NCBI GenBank assembly: GCA_003561815.1
Contig: PWVP01000075.1
Location: 1 to 5,554, forward strand
DNA from: Campylobacterota bacterium
GTDB lineage: Bacteria > Campylobacterota > Campylobacteria > Campylobacterales > SZUA-545
Direction: 5' to 3'
DNA length: 5,554 bases
A model generated the notes under the pieces. That model was given only the letters and a program-made list of their open reading frames with translations, made no database searches and was not told the origin of the DNA. This document shows, piece after piece, positions 1 to 4,918 of the stretch. Within the stretch, counting starts at the first letter, position 1; each line of letters begins with the position of its first letter. The position numbers were made by a program, and so were the translations under genes.

Positions 1-1638
1 GTAGATCGTTTTTTCCAGTGTGGCGAGCTCCTGCTCCATCTCTTTTTGTAGCCCCTCGAAAAAGGGGGTATCGATCCGCACGCCGATCTGCTCTATCTGC
101 ATAAGCACCTGCATAAAGGCGAGCTCCACCTCCTGCGCCAGCGTGACGAGTTTGGGATCTTGCGTGCCAAGGTGTGCCAGGAGTTGATCGTAGAGCGCGC
201 GGGTGATAAGCGCATCCTCGCCCGCGTAGCGCGCAGCCGCTGTGAGATCCACCTGTGAGAAGTCCTTTAGCCCTTTGGTGATGGTTTTAAAGCTGATCAT
301 ATCGTGATTGAGCCACTTTTTGGCCAGCGCATCAAGCCCTACGGCGCTACCCGGTTCAATCAGCCACGCCAAAATCATCGTATCGTGATGGATCTCAAGC
401 CCATCCAGCCCTAGTGTCTGGCTTAGCACCTGCAGATCAAACTTCAGATTCTGCCCGATAATCCGCCCCGTTTTAAAGAGTTGGAGAATGGCCGATCGCG
501 CCTCGTCGATTGGGATCTGATCGCCTACGCCTAGATAGTTGTGGCCGATGGGTACATAGTAGCCGTGATCGCTCTGCCAGGCGAAGCTAAAGCCCACCAG
601 ACGCGCCTGGCGCACATCCAGCGAGTCGGTTTCGCTATCAAAGGCGATCACCGCATCGGCTGGGATCTGCTCTAAAGTCGAGCCAAGCTGCGCGCTGCTC
701 TCAATCAGGGTGGTCTGAAAGGGCGCCAGAGCGGTCTGTGCAGCAGCGGCGGCGCTTGCGTGGGGCTTTTTAGGAGGGGTGGGGCCGCTCTGCTGTGCAC
801 GGCGCAACGCAGCCTGGATGCCATAGCGGGCCAGCTCATCGGCGATGGCGAGAACCGGATTTTCGGGCAGGATAAACGACTCGAAGGCCACCTGTGCAAT
901 CGCATCTGTCTTGAGGGTGACCAGCTCGCGGGAGAGAAACGCCATCTCGCGCCCCTCTTCGAGCAGCTTTCGGGTGCGATCGGGCTTGATCTCATCGAGG
1001 TGATCGTAGAGGTTTTCGAGGGTTTTGTAGGCATTAATCAGCTTGCTCGCCCCCTTCTGGCCGATGCCGCGCACCCCGGGGATGTTATCCGAGCTGTCAC
1101 CCAAAAGCGCTTGAAACTGGATAAAGTCCTCTGGCTGCACCCCAAACTTCTCCTCGCACCTTTTGGCGTCCACCTCCCGCTGCTTGATGGCGTCATAGAT
1201 CACCACCCGCCCATCGTCGATGAGCTGGTACATATCCTTATCGTGGCTGATAATCCGCACCCTCAGATCCGCTTCGCGCGCTTTATGGGTAAGGCTGGCG
1301 ATGAGATCGTCTGCCTCCAGGCCGCTTTGGCGAAGCAGCGAAAACCCCATCTTCTCGATCCACTCGATCGCGATGGGAAGCTGCTCTTTAAGCGCCTCAT
1401 CGGGCTCTTTGCGGTTGGCTTTGTAGTCGCTAAAGAGTTCGTTTCGAAAGCTGGGGCCTTTGCTGTCGGCACAAAAAACCAGATAGTCACTCTCGTGGGT
1501 GCGCGAAAGCCGGTTGATGAAGTTCACAAAGCCGGTCAGCAGCCCGGTGGGTTCGCCGCCGGGTCCGGTGAGGGGGGGTAGGGCGTGGTAGCTGCGAAAA
1601 AAGAAGCCGTAGGCATCAACGATGGTCAAGGTTTTCAA
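1..1638 (-). CDS. polA: DNA polymerase I, N-terminal 546 residues (partial at left edge)
   Basis: DNA polymerase I fills gaps and removes RNA primers during replication and excision repair. The visible part holds two of its three domains. The 5' nuclease domain (about residues 1-290) shows the family metal ligands: D8 in IVDAYG, D58 in FCADSKGPSFR, the GLEADD motif (E108, D110, D111), SHDKD (D133, D135) and GDSSDNIPGVRGIG (D181, D184) with its helix-hairpin-helix. An Ala/Pro-rich linker (about 292-310) leads to the 3'-5' proofreading domain, with Exo I DSETD (D334, E336), Exo II NLKFD (D401) and Exo III YAGED (Y471, D475), so proofreading looks intact. The polymerase domain is off the window. 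The start is TTG at 1638, chosen because GGAGGA lies 6 bases upstream and the protein begins at the usual place before the first Asp. The frame was read through codon by codon without a break. Confidence 0.97.
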   Translation of the reverse strand, partial: MKTLTIVDAYGFFFRSYHALPPLTGPGGEPTGLLTGFVNFINRLSRTHESDYLVFCADSKGPSFRNELFSDYKANRKEPDEALKEQLPIAIEWIEKMGFSLLRQSGLEADDLIASLTHKAREADLRVRIISHDKDMYQLIDDGRVVIYDAIKQREVDAKRCEEKFGVQPEDFIQFQALLGDSSDNIPGVRGIGQKGASKLINAYKTLENLYDHLDEIKPDRTRKLLEEGREMAFLSRELVTLKTDAIAQVAFESFILPENPVLAIADELARYGIQAALRRAQQSGPTPPKKPHASAAAAAQTALAPFQTTLIESSAQLGSTLEQIPADAVIAFDSETDSLDVRQARLVGFSFAWQSDHGYYVPIGHNYLGVGDQIPIDEARSAILQLFKTGRIIGQNLKFDLQVLSQTLGLDGLEIHHDTMILAWLIEPGSAVGLDALAKKWLNHDMISFKTITKGLKDFSQVDLTAAARYAGEDALITRALYDQLLAHLGTQDPKLVTLAQEVELAFMQVLMQIEQIGVRIDTPFFEGLQKEMEQELATLEKTIY

Positions 1639-1737
1639 AGGGAATCCTCCGAGGGGGTTGGGCGGTTTAAGGTCGATTTTATCCTCTTTTTACTTGATTT
1701 CGGGCAAAGTGTCGCACGCGAAATCTAAGGAGAACTA
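1639..1737. promoter_or_regulatory. polA/plsC divergent intergenic region
   Basis: This 99-base gap must carry promoters for both divergent genes. On the minus strand a TAAAAT -10-like hexamer (1681-1676) lies about 38 bases before the polA start, but no -35 box sits at the right distance (TTGCCC is 20 bases away). On the plus strand TTGATT (1694-1699) could be a -35 box, but no good -10 follows it. The ribosome binding sites are clear: GGAGGA for polA (1650-1645) and AAGGAG for plsC (1727-1732). Promoter positions are therefore tentative. The weak -35 boxes would fit Campylobacterota sigma70 promoters, which rely on the -10 box. Confidence 0.35.
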
Positions 1738-2445
1738 TTGCTTAACTGGATCCGCTCTTTGCTCTTTGTGCCGGGGTATGTGGTGATTATCTTTGTGGTG
1801 TCGGTTCTGGGGCTTCTGATCGGCCCGTTTCTCTCTTTTGAACGCCGTTTTTGGGTTCCGCGTCTGACCTTCCGTCTGGTCTCTTTCTGGCTTCGAGTCT
1901 GCTGCAATATCCGCTATGAGATTACCGGTGTTGAGAATCTGCCCAAAACCCCCTGTGTGCTGGTGAGCAACCACCAGAGCGACTGGGAGACCTATGCGCT
2001 GCAGTCGCTGGGTCTGGGGCTCTGTACGGTGCTTAAAAGAGAGCTTTTGTGGATTCCGCTCTTTGGGTGGGCGCTGGCACTTTTAGAGCCGATCGCCATT
2101 AACCGTGGCCGATCGGTACCCGCGAGCCGATCGGTGATCTCGCAGGGCAAAAAGCGGCTGGCAGCGGGCCGATCGGTGCTGCTGTTTCCCGAGGGGACGC
2201 GGGTGCTGCCGGGCCAGAAGGTGCCTTATCGCCGCAGTGGTGCACTGCTGGCCCACGCGGCGGGCGTTCCGCTTGTGCCCATCGCGCACAATGCCGGTGA
2301 GCATTGGCCGGGTAAGCGGTTTATGAAGACGCCGGGGGTGATTAAGATGGTAATCGGCGAGCCGATCGATACGAGTGATAAGAAGAGCGAAGCGATCCAT
2401 CAGATGAGCATGGAGTGGATCCAAAAACGCCACGCCGCGCTCTGA
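1738..2445 (+). CDS. plsC: 1-acyl-sn-glycerol-3-phosphate acyltransferase (PlsC/LPLAT family)
   Basis: Adds the second acyl chain to lysophosphatidate to make phosphatidate, the precursor of membrane phospholipids, at the inner face of the cytoplasmic membrane. The 235-residue length is usual for bacterial PlsC. A hydrophobic anchor spans about residues 8-30. Family blocks follow in order: block I NHQSDWE (catalytic H79, with E84 at the HX4D/E acid position), block II around AINRGRS (119-126), block III FPEGTR (150-155) and a block IV-like VPLVPIAHN. The Glu in place of the commoner Asp in block I is seen in some PlsC relatives and should still work as the charge-relay acid. The start is TTG at 1738, 5 bases after AAGGAG; the anchor helix begins straight after it. 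The gene is divergent from polA and convergent with fliO, 3 bases apart, so it seems to be transcribed alone. The exact substrate (acyl-ACP or acyl-CoA) cannot be read from sequence. Confidence 0.9.
   Translation: MLNWIRSLLFVPGYVVIIFVVSVLGLLIGPFLSFERRFWVPRLTFRLVSFWLRVCCNIRYEITGVENLPKTPCVLVSNHQSDWETYALQSLGLGLCTVLKRELLWIPLFGWALALLEPIAINRGRSVPASRSVISQGKKRLAAGRSVLLFPEGTRVLPGQKVPYRRSGALLAHAAGVPLVPIAHNAGEHWPGKRFMKTPGVIKMVIGEPIDTSDKKSEAIHQMSMEWIQKRHAAL
2108..2177 (+). repeat. Three copies of GCCGATCGGT inside plsC
   Basis: The 10-mer GCCGATCGGT occurs at 2108-2117, 2126-2135 and 2168-2177, each time in the same frame and encoding part of an Arg-Ser-Val tripeptide (GRSV, SRSV, GRSV). The core CGATCG is palindromic and is abundant across the whole window. 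Copies 1 and 2 are 18 bases apart, 1 and 3 are 60 apart, both multiples of three. The repeat may be only a coding coincidence boosted by the local CGATCG bias. Confidence 0.6.
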
Positions 2446-2466
2446 TGCCTAGAAGCGCACCTTTTC
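2437..2466. terminator. Possible weak bidirectional terminator between plsC and fliO
   Basis: GCGCTCT (2437-2443) can pair with AGAAGCGC (2451-2458) with one bulged A, around a 7-base loop that holds both stop codon regions. On the plus strand a T4 run follows after a short gap (2461-2465); on the minus strand a T5 run follows about 9 bases after the stem. The stem is short and the T runs are not adjacent, so this is a weak candidate, but it is the only hairpin at a convergent junction where both transcripts must end. Confidence 0.3.
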
Positions 2467-3222
2467 AGGCGGGCTTTTGAGGTAGTCTGAGAGGCGGGTG
2501 GCGTTGTTGTTGAGCAGCTCATCAAAGGCGTTTGAGCCGACCGGCTGCCCCTCGGCAAACTGATCGATCAGCAGGTTGGAGCCCTGGCCGATTAGAATCA
2601 GATAGTTCATCCCCTTAAAGCGAAGCTGGATGATGCGGTTTTTGGCATCAATCGGCTTTTGCCACACTATTTCGGGCAGCTCCGGACGGCTCTTTCCTGT
2701 CAGCCAGGAGCCGCCTTTGGGGCTGGTAAAGAGTTTGATAGCCACCCAGAGCAGAATCAAAATCGCCAGAAAGAGCCCCATATAGAGGTAGTTCTCCGTA
2801 AAGTCGGGCCGGTTGGCACCGAGCTGATCGGAAAAGCTCTGTCTGGGGGCCGCTTCACCCTGTGCCTGGAGTGTGAGCTTGAGCCCCTGTCCGTCACGAA
2901 TCCGCTCCGCCTCCATCTGCAGCGTCTTATGGGGGGTAACATGGATAATCAGCCCCTCATCGGTAGGGTGGGTGCGAATCGACTCAATCAGGGGGCTCTG
3001 GGGGGTAAAGACCCGCGGCAGAGGTGCGCTTACCCCCTCAAGCAGCAGGTAGAGCTGGCTCCCCTCCCGGCGCTCGATCACCTTCTGTGTAAAGGGGGCT
3101 TCAAAGGAGAGAGCGATCGCCACGCGATCGTCCTGGGGGGTAACCTGCATCTGTGTAACCGGCACGGCCCAGAGGGGAAAGGCCAGTAAAATCACCAGCA
3201 AAAAGATACGGATCATTCTCAC
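2449..3222 (-). CDS. fliO: Flagellar biosynthesis protein FliO, long form with periplasmic domain
   Basis: FliO helps assemble the FliP/FliQ/FliR export gate of the flagellar type III secretion system. This 257-residue protein has an N-terminal signal-like hydrophobic segment (residues 3-20), an exported region of about 120 residues, one transmembrane helix (about 145-165, NYLYMGLF through AIKLF) and a cytoplasmic tail with a FliO-like strand pattern (RIIQLRFKGMNYLILIGQGSNLLID, in short RIIQLRF to LLID, 196-220). Short FliO proteins of enteric bacteria lack the exported region; long forms occur in Campylobacterota. The exported part looks beta-rich and resembles an AMIN-type fold (VAIALSF, SQLYLLLEGV), which is an inference. 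The start is GTG at 3222, overlapping the fliN stop by 4 bases (GTGA); ATG at 3216 is an alternative. Upstream fliN strongly supports the name, since the tail alone is weakly conserved. Confidence 0.78.
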   Translation of the reverse strand: MRMIRIFLLVILLAFPLWAVPVTQMQVTPQDDRVAIALSFEAPFTQKVIERREGSQLYLLLEGVSAPLPRVFTPQSPLIESIRTHPTDEGLIIHVTPHKTLQMEAERIRDGQGLKLTLQAQGEAAPRQSFSDQLGANRPDFTENYLYMGLFLAILILLWVAIKLFTSPKGGSWLTGKSRPELPEIVWQKPIDAKNRIIQLRFKGMNYLILIGQGSNLLIDQFAEGQPVGSNAFDELLNNNATRLSDYLKSPPEKVRF

Positions 3223-3530
3223 GGCTCTTTTGAGAAGAAGTGCAGCACAGCGTTGGCGTCGAGAATCTCGTTGACCCGGATGGCGAGGTTCTTTTCATAG
3301 ACCATCACTTCCCCTTTGCCCAGGATGCGACTGTTGACATAGATCTCCACCGACTCCCCGGCGGGCTTGCCCAGATCGATCACCGAGGCGCGCTCAAGCT
3401 GAAGTACCTCTTTAAGTGGCAGCTGCGTCTGACCCAGATCGGAGACAAACTCCACCTCCATCGCCAGCAGCTCCGTAAAGTCGGGGATGAGATCCTCTAG
3501 CGGGCGATCATCGGGTGCGGGTTTTTTCAT
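3219..3530 (-). CDS. fliN: Flagellar motor switch protein FliN
   Basis: FliN forms the lower ring of the flagellar C-ring, where it helps switch rotation and docks the export ATPase complex. The 103-residue protein is a short N-terminal tail (1-20) followed by one SpoA/surface-presentation domain (about 22-98). Typical features are the domain opening LLAMEVEFVSDLG, the LPLKEVLQLERASVIDL stretch, the EIYVNSRILGKGEV core and the ending LAIRVNEIL. The protein is somewhat shorter than enteric FliN because of the brief N-terminal tail. ATG at 3530 overlaps the cheX stop (ATGA, 4 bases), and AGGAG lies 5 bases upstream within cheX, so the two are translationally coupled. The downstream end overlaps fliO the same way. 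Confidence 0.93.
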   Translation of the reverse strand: MKKPAPDDRPLEDLIPDFTELLAMEVEFVSDLGQTQLPLKEVLQLERASVIDLGKPAGESVEIYVNSRILGKGEVMVYEKNLAIRVNEILDANAVLHFFSKEP

Positions 3531-3955
3531 CGCTGCTCCTGATGGGTGGTGATCGAGAAGACCTCCCCCTCAAAGAGGAAGTTGATGTGGCGATCGGCGC
3601 CACCTTTGATCGGCTCCTGATTGCCGTGAAAGCGGGGGGTGGAGATGGTGATATCAAGCCCCTTCTCTTTAGCGGTTACCTTGGCCCGACCGATGATGAG
3701 ATTGGCGATCTCGCCGATGAGATCGGTGAGCACCTCCTCGGTGGGGGTCTCTTCACAGAGAAAGAGCAGGGCCATCTTCTCCAGACTCTTTTGGGGGATG
3801 TGGATCGTCACAGTGCTTTCGATATCCCCTGTGATGTCGATGGAGGCGGCCCACGCCTCTGTAAGAGGGCAGGAGTCAAACAGCTCCGCTTCCGTGTCGA
3901 GAATGTCGCGGGTGAAGTAACGGGTTGCCTCGATCAGCGCCTCTTGCAGTAGCAT
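3527..3955 (-). CDS. cheX: CheX-type CheY-phosphate phosphatase
   Basis: CheX/CheC family proteins dephosphorylate the response regulator CheY, ending the chemotaxis signal at the motor. The 142-residue protein shows the family active-site consensus (D/S)-X3-E-X2-N as D78-LIG-E82-IA-N85, followed by LIIGRAK; E82 and N85 are the expected catalytic pair. There is one copy of the motif, as in CheX, not the two of typical CheC. A CheX dimer would be expected. The start was placed at ATG 3955, since AAGGAG sits 4 bases upstream; an in-frame ATG at 3997 would add 14 residues but would run through the promoter and lacks such a site. The gene leads a cheX-fliN-fliO operon, which puts the phosphatase beside a switch protein. 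This resembles FliY, where a CheC-like and a FliN domain are fused, but here they are separate proteins. The phosphatase role is inferred from the motif. Confidence 0.85.
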   Translation of the reverse strand: MLLQEALIEATRYFTRDILDTEAELFDSCPLTEAWAASIDITGDIESTVTIHIPQKSLEKMALLFLCEETPTEEVLTDLIGEIANLIIGRAKVTAKEKGLDITISTPRFHGNQEPIKGGADRHINFLFEGEVFSITTHQEQR

Positions 3956-3959
3956 CTCT

Positions 3960-3965
3960 CTCCTT
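3960..3965 (-). promoter_or_regulatory. Ribosome binding site that fixes the cheX start
   Basis: On the minus strand a run of six A followed by GGAG gives AAGGAG, 4 bases before the ATG at 3955. This favours the shorter cheX over the in-frame ATG at 3997. Confidence 0.8.
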
Positions 3966-3973
3966 TTTTGGTT

Positions 3974-3982
3974 ATTGTACCA
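3974..3982 (-). promoter_or_regulatory. Extended -10 promoter for the cheX-fliN-fliO operon
   Basis: On the minus strand TGGTACAAT (3982-3974) matches an extended sigma70 -10 element (TGn plus TACAAT). No good -35 box is present at 16-18 bases, which the TG extension can compensate for. Transcription would begin near 3967, giving a leader of only about 12 bases ending in the cheX ribosome binding site. No sigma28 or sigma54 flagellar promoter was seen, so this operon would be expressed with housekeeping genes, as is usual for early flagellar genes in Campylobacterota. Confidence 0.6.
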
Positions 3983-3990
3983 GCGAAATG

Positions 3991-4020
3991 CTGACAATGG
4001 ACACCTCTTTTGGCTATAAT
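3991..4020 (+). promoter_or_regulatory. Sigma70-type promoter for the tauE-like/orf45/uvrA genes
   Basis: CTGACA (3991-3996) and a perfect TATAAT (4015-4020) are separated by 18 bases, the best promoter match in the window. The start of transcription would be near 4027, giving a leader of about 17 bases before the TTG at 4044. It lies back to back with the cheX promoter, the two -10 boxes being about 33 bases apart, so polymerase binding at one may affect the other. Confidence 0.75.
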
Positions 4021-4043
4021 ACGCGCTTTTTCAAAGGGAGTCT

Positions 4044-4784
4044 TTGGTTGAGTATATCGCCGTTGGCGTCATAGCCGGTGTGGCGTCGGGTTTTTTCGGG
4101 ATTGGCGGCGGGACGATCGTGGTGCCGCTGCTGCTGCTTTTGGGCGAGCCGATCAAGTTTGCCATCGGTCTTTCGGCGATGCAGATGACCTTCTCGTCAT
4201 TTTACGGCACCTGGCTCAATAGCCGCCGCGGGCTGGTCTCGCCGCGGGCGTTTTGGCAGCTGGGTGTCGGCGGCGTGCTGGGCGCAATCATCGGTGCGTG
4301 GCTGCTGGATATCGTCAATCCCGTCACCGTGGGCTGGATCTTTAGCGCCATGATGGCCTTTGCGCTGGTCAAGACCGTTTTGGCCCACCCTGAACCGGCG
4401 GCCAAAGCGCGGCCAAGTGGCTGGATCTTTTTAACGATCGGCCTGATGATCGGAGTGCTTTCGGGCCTGGTCGGTGTGGGCGGCGGATTTTTACTGGTGC
4501 CGATTTTGGTGGGGCTTTTGGGTCTGCCGCTTAAAAACGCGGTGGCGATCGGGCTCTATTTCGTGATGTTTGTCGGCAGTGCGGCGTTTGTGACGCTGGC
4601 GGTGCTGGGGTATGTGGACTTTATCAAAGGGCTGCTGCTCGCTGGCGGGTCGCTGCTGGGGGTGCGGCTAGGGATCTGGATAGCGGCCCGCACCACTGCC
4701 GCCAGACACAAAAAGCTGGTTGTGGTGCTCTATGTTATTTTACTGGCCGTGATGCTGGAAAAACTGATTCGAGGTGAAGTGTGA
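4044..4784 (+). CDS. TauE/SafE-family (DUF81) membrane anion exporter
   Basis: Members of this family export sulfite, sulfoacetate or related organosulfur anions across the cytoplasmic membrane; the substrate here is unknown. The 246 residues are almost wholly hydrophobic, with about eight membrane segments. The family's internal duplication is clear: GVASGFFGIGGGTIVVPLL (12-30) in the first half is mirrored by GVLSGLVGVGGGFLLVPIL (137-155) in the second, each followed by a loop and an AIGL sequence (40-43 and 168-171). A short basic loop (about 114-125) joins the halves. The start is TTG at 4044 after GGGAG at 4036-4040; the 3-base gap is short, but no other start fits the frame. The gene is first in a likely rightward transcript: its stop TGA lies inside the GTGA start of the small gene, which abuts uvrA. 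Why an exporter sits before a DNA repair gene is not clear; cotranscription may be accidental. Confidence 0.88.
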   Translation: MVEYIAVGVIAGVASGFFGIGGGTIVVPLLLLLGEPIKFAIGLSAMQMTFSSFYGTWLNSRRGLVSPRAFWQLGVGGVLGAIIGAWLLDIVNPVTVGWIFSAMMAFALVKTVLAHPEPAAKARPSGWIFLTIGLMIGVLSGLVGVGGGFLLVPILVGLLGLPLKNAVAIGLYFVMFVGSAAFVTLAVLGYVDFIKGLLLAGGSLLGVRLGIWIAARTTAARHKKLVVVLYVILLAVMLEKLIRGEV

Positions 4785-4918
4785 CGAGGAGAGCCTCATG
4801 CCGACAAGTTTGCATGAAAAGAGATGGTAATCATGAGGGGTTCCTCAAGAGCGACAAGTCGCGAGGGCCCTCTGCCGAAGAGTCCTTTTTGGACTTGTTC
4901 AAAAAGGAGATGTGTTAA
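4781..4918 (+). CDS. Small protein of 45 residues between the exporter gene and uvrA (unrecognised)
   Basis: I do not recognise this protein. The frame starts with GTG at 4781, which overlaps the exporter stop as GTGA, with GAGGTGA (4771-4777) upstream at good spacing; it ends with TAA at 4916-4918, directly before the uvrA ATG. It begins MTRRASCRQVCMKRDG and its second half reads SRGPSAEESFLDLFKKEMC, hydrophilic with an amphipathic helix-like end and four Cys overall (7, 11 and the last residue among them are visible; I count 3). From codon 18 on, about 21 of 27 third positions are G or C, like neighbouring genes, whereas the competing +1 frame is not. An internal ATG at 4814 would give 34 residues but has no ribosome binding site; the first 17 codons use rare AGG/AGA and look less coding. 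No signal peptide or membrane helix. A conserved family could not be checked. Confidence 0.5.
   Translation: MTRRASCRQVCMKRDGNHEGFLKSDKSRGPSAEESFLDLFKKEMC
4883..4908 (+). promoter_or_regulatory. Inverted repeat that can hide the uvrA ribosome binding site
   Basis: TCCTTTTTG (4883-4891) and CAAAAAGGA (4900-4908) form a perfect 9-base-pair stem with an 8-base loop in the mRNA. The right arm covers most of the uvrA AAGGAG (4904-4909), whose spacing to the ATG at 4919 is 9 bases. A shorter competing hairpin, AGTCC (4881-4885) with GGACT (4891-4895), uses part of the left arm. Ribosomes translating the small gene would open the stem, so uvrA translation may depend on upstream translation. It is A/T-rich and lies in a coding stretch, so it could be fortuitous. 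It lacks a following T run and so is not a terminator. Confidence 0.45.

Noticed and set aside
760..1581. 273-codon open frame on the plus strand, antisense to polA
   Set aside because: It mirrors the polA codons on the opposite strand, has no recognisable domain, and polA reads through the same bases with all catalytic motifs present.
2659..3189. 176-codon plus-strand open frame over fliO
   Set aside because: It is an antisense shadow of fliO, with no promoter, no motif and low-complexity-like sequence.
3515..3952. 145-codon plus-strand open frame over cheX
   Set aside because: It lies entirely opposite cheX, which has the phosphatase motif and a strong ribosome binding site; the antisense peptide resembles no family.
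3956..3997. Longer cheX from ATG 3997
   Set aside because: The extra 14 codons overlap the -10 box and ribosome binding site of the shorter form, and are not preceded by a ribosome binding site.
4881..4907. Rho-independent terminator after the exporter gene
   Set aside because: Hairpins are present, but none is followed by a T run; the T5 run is inside the stem, and the right arm holds the uvrA ribosome binding site.
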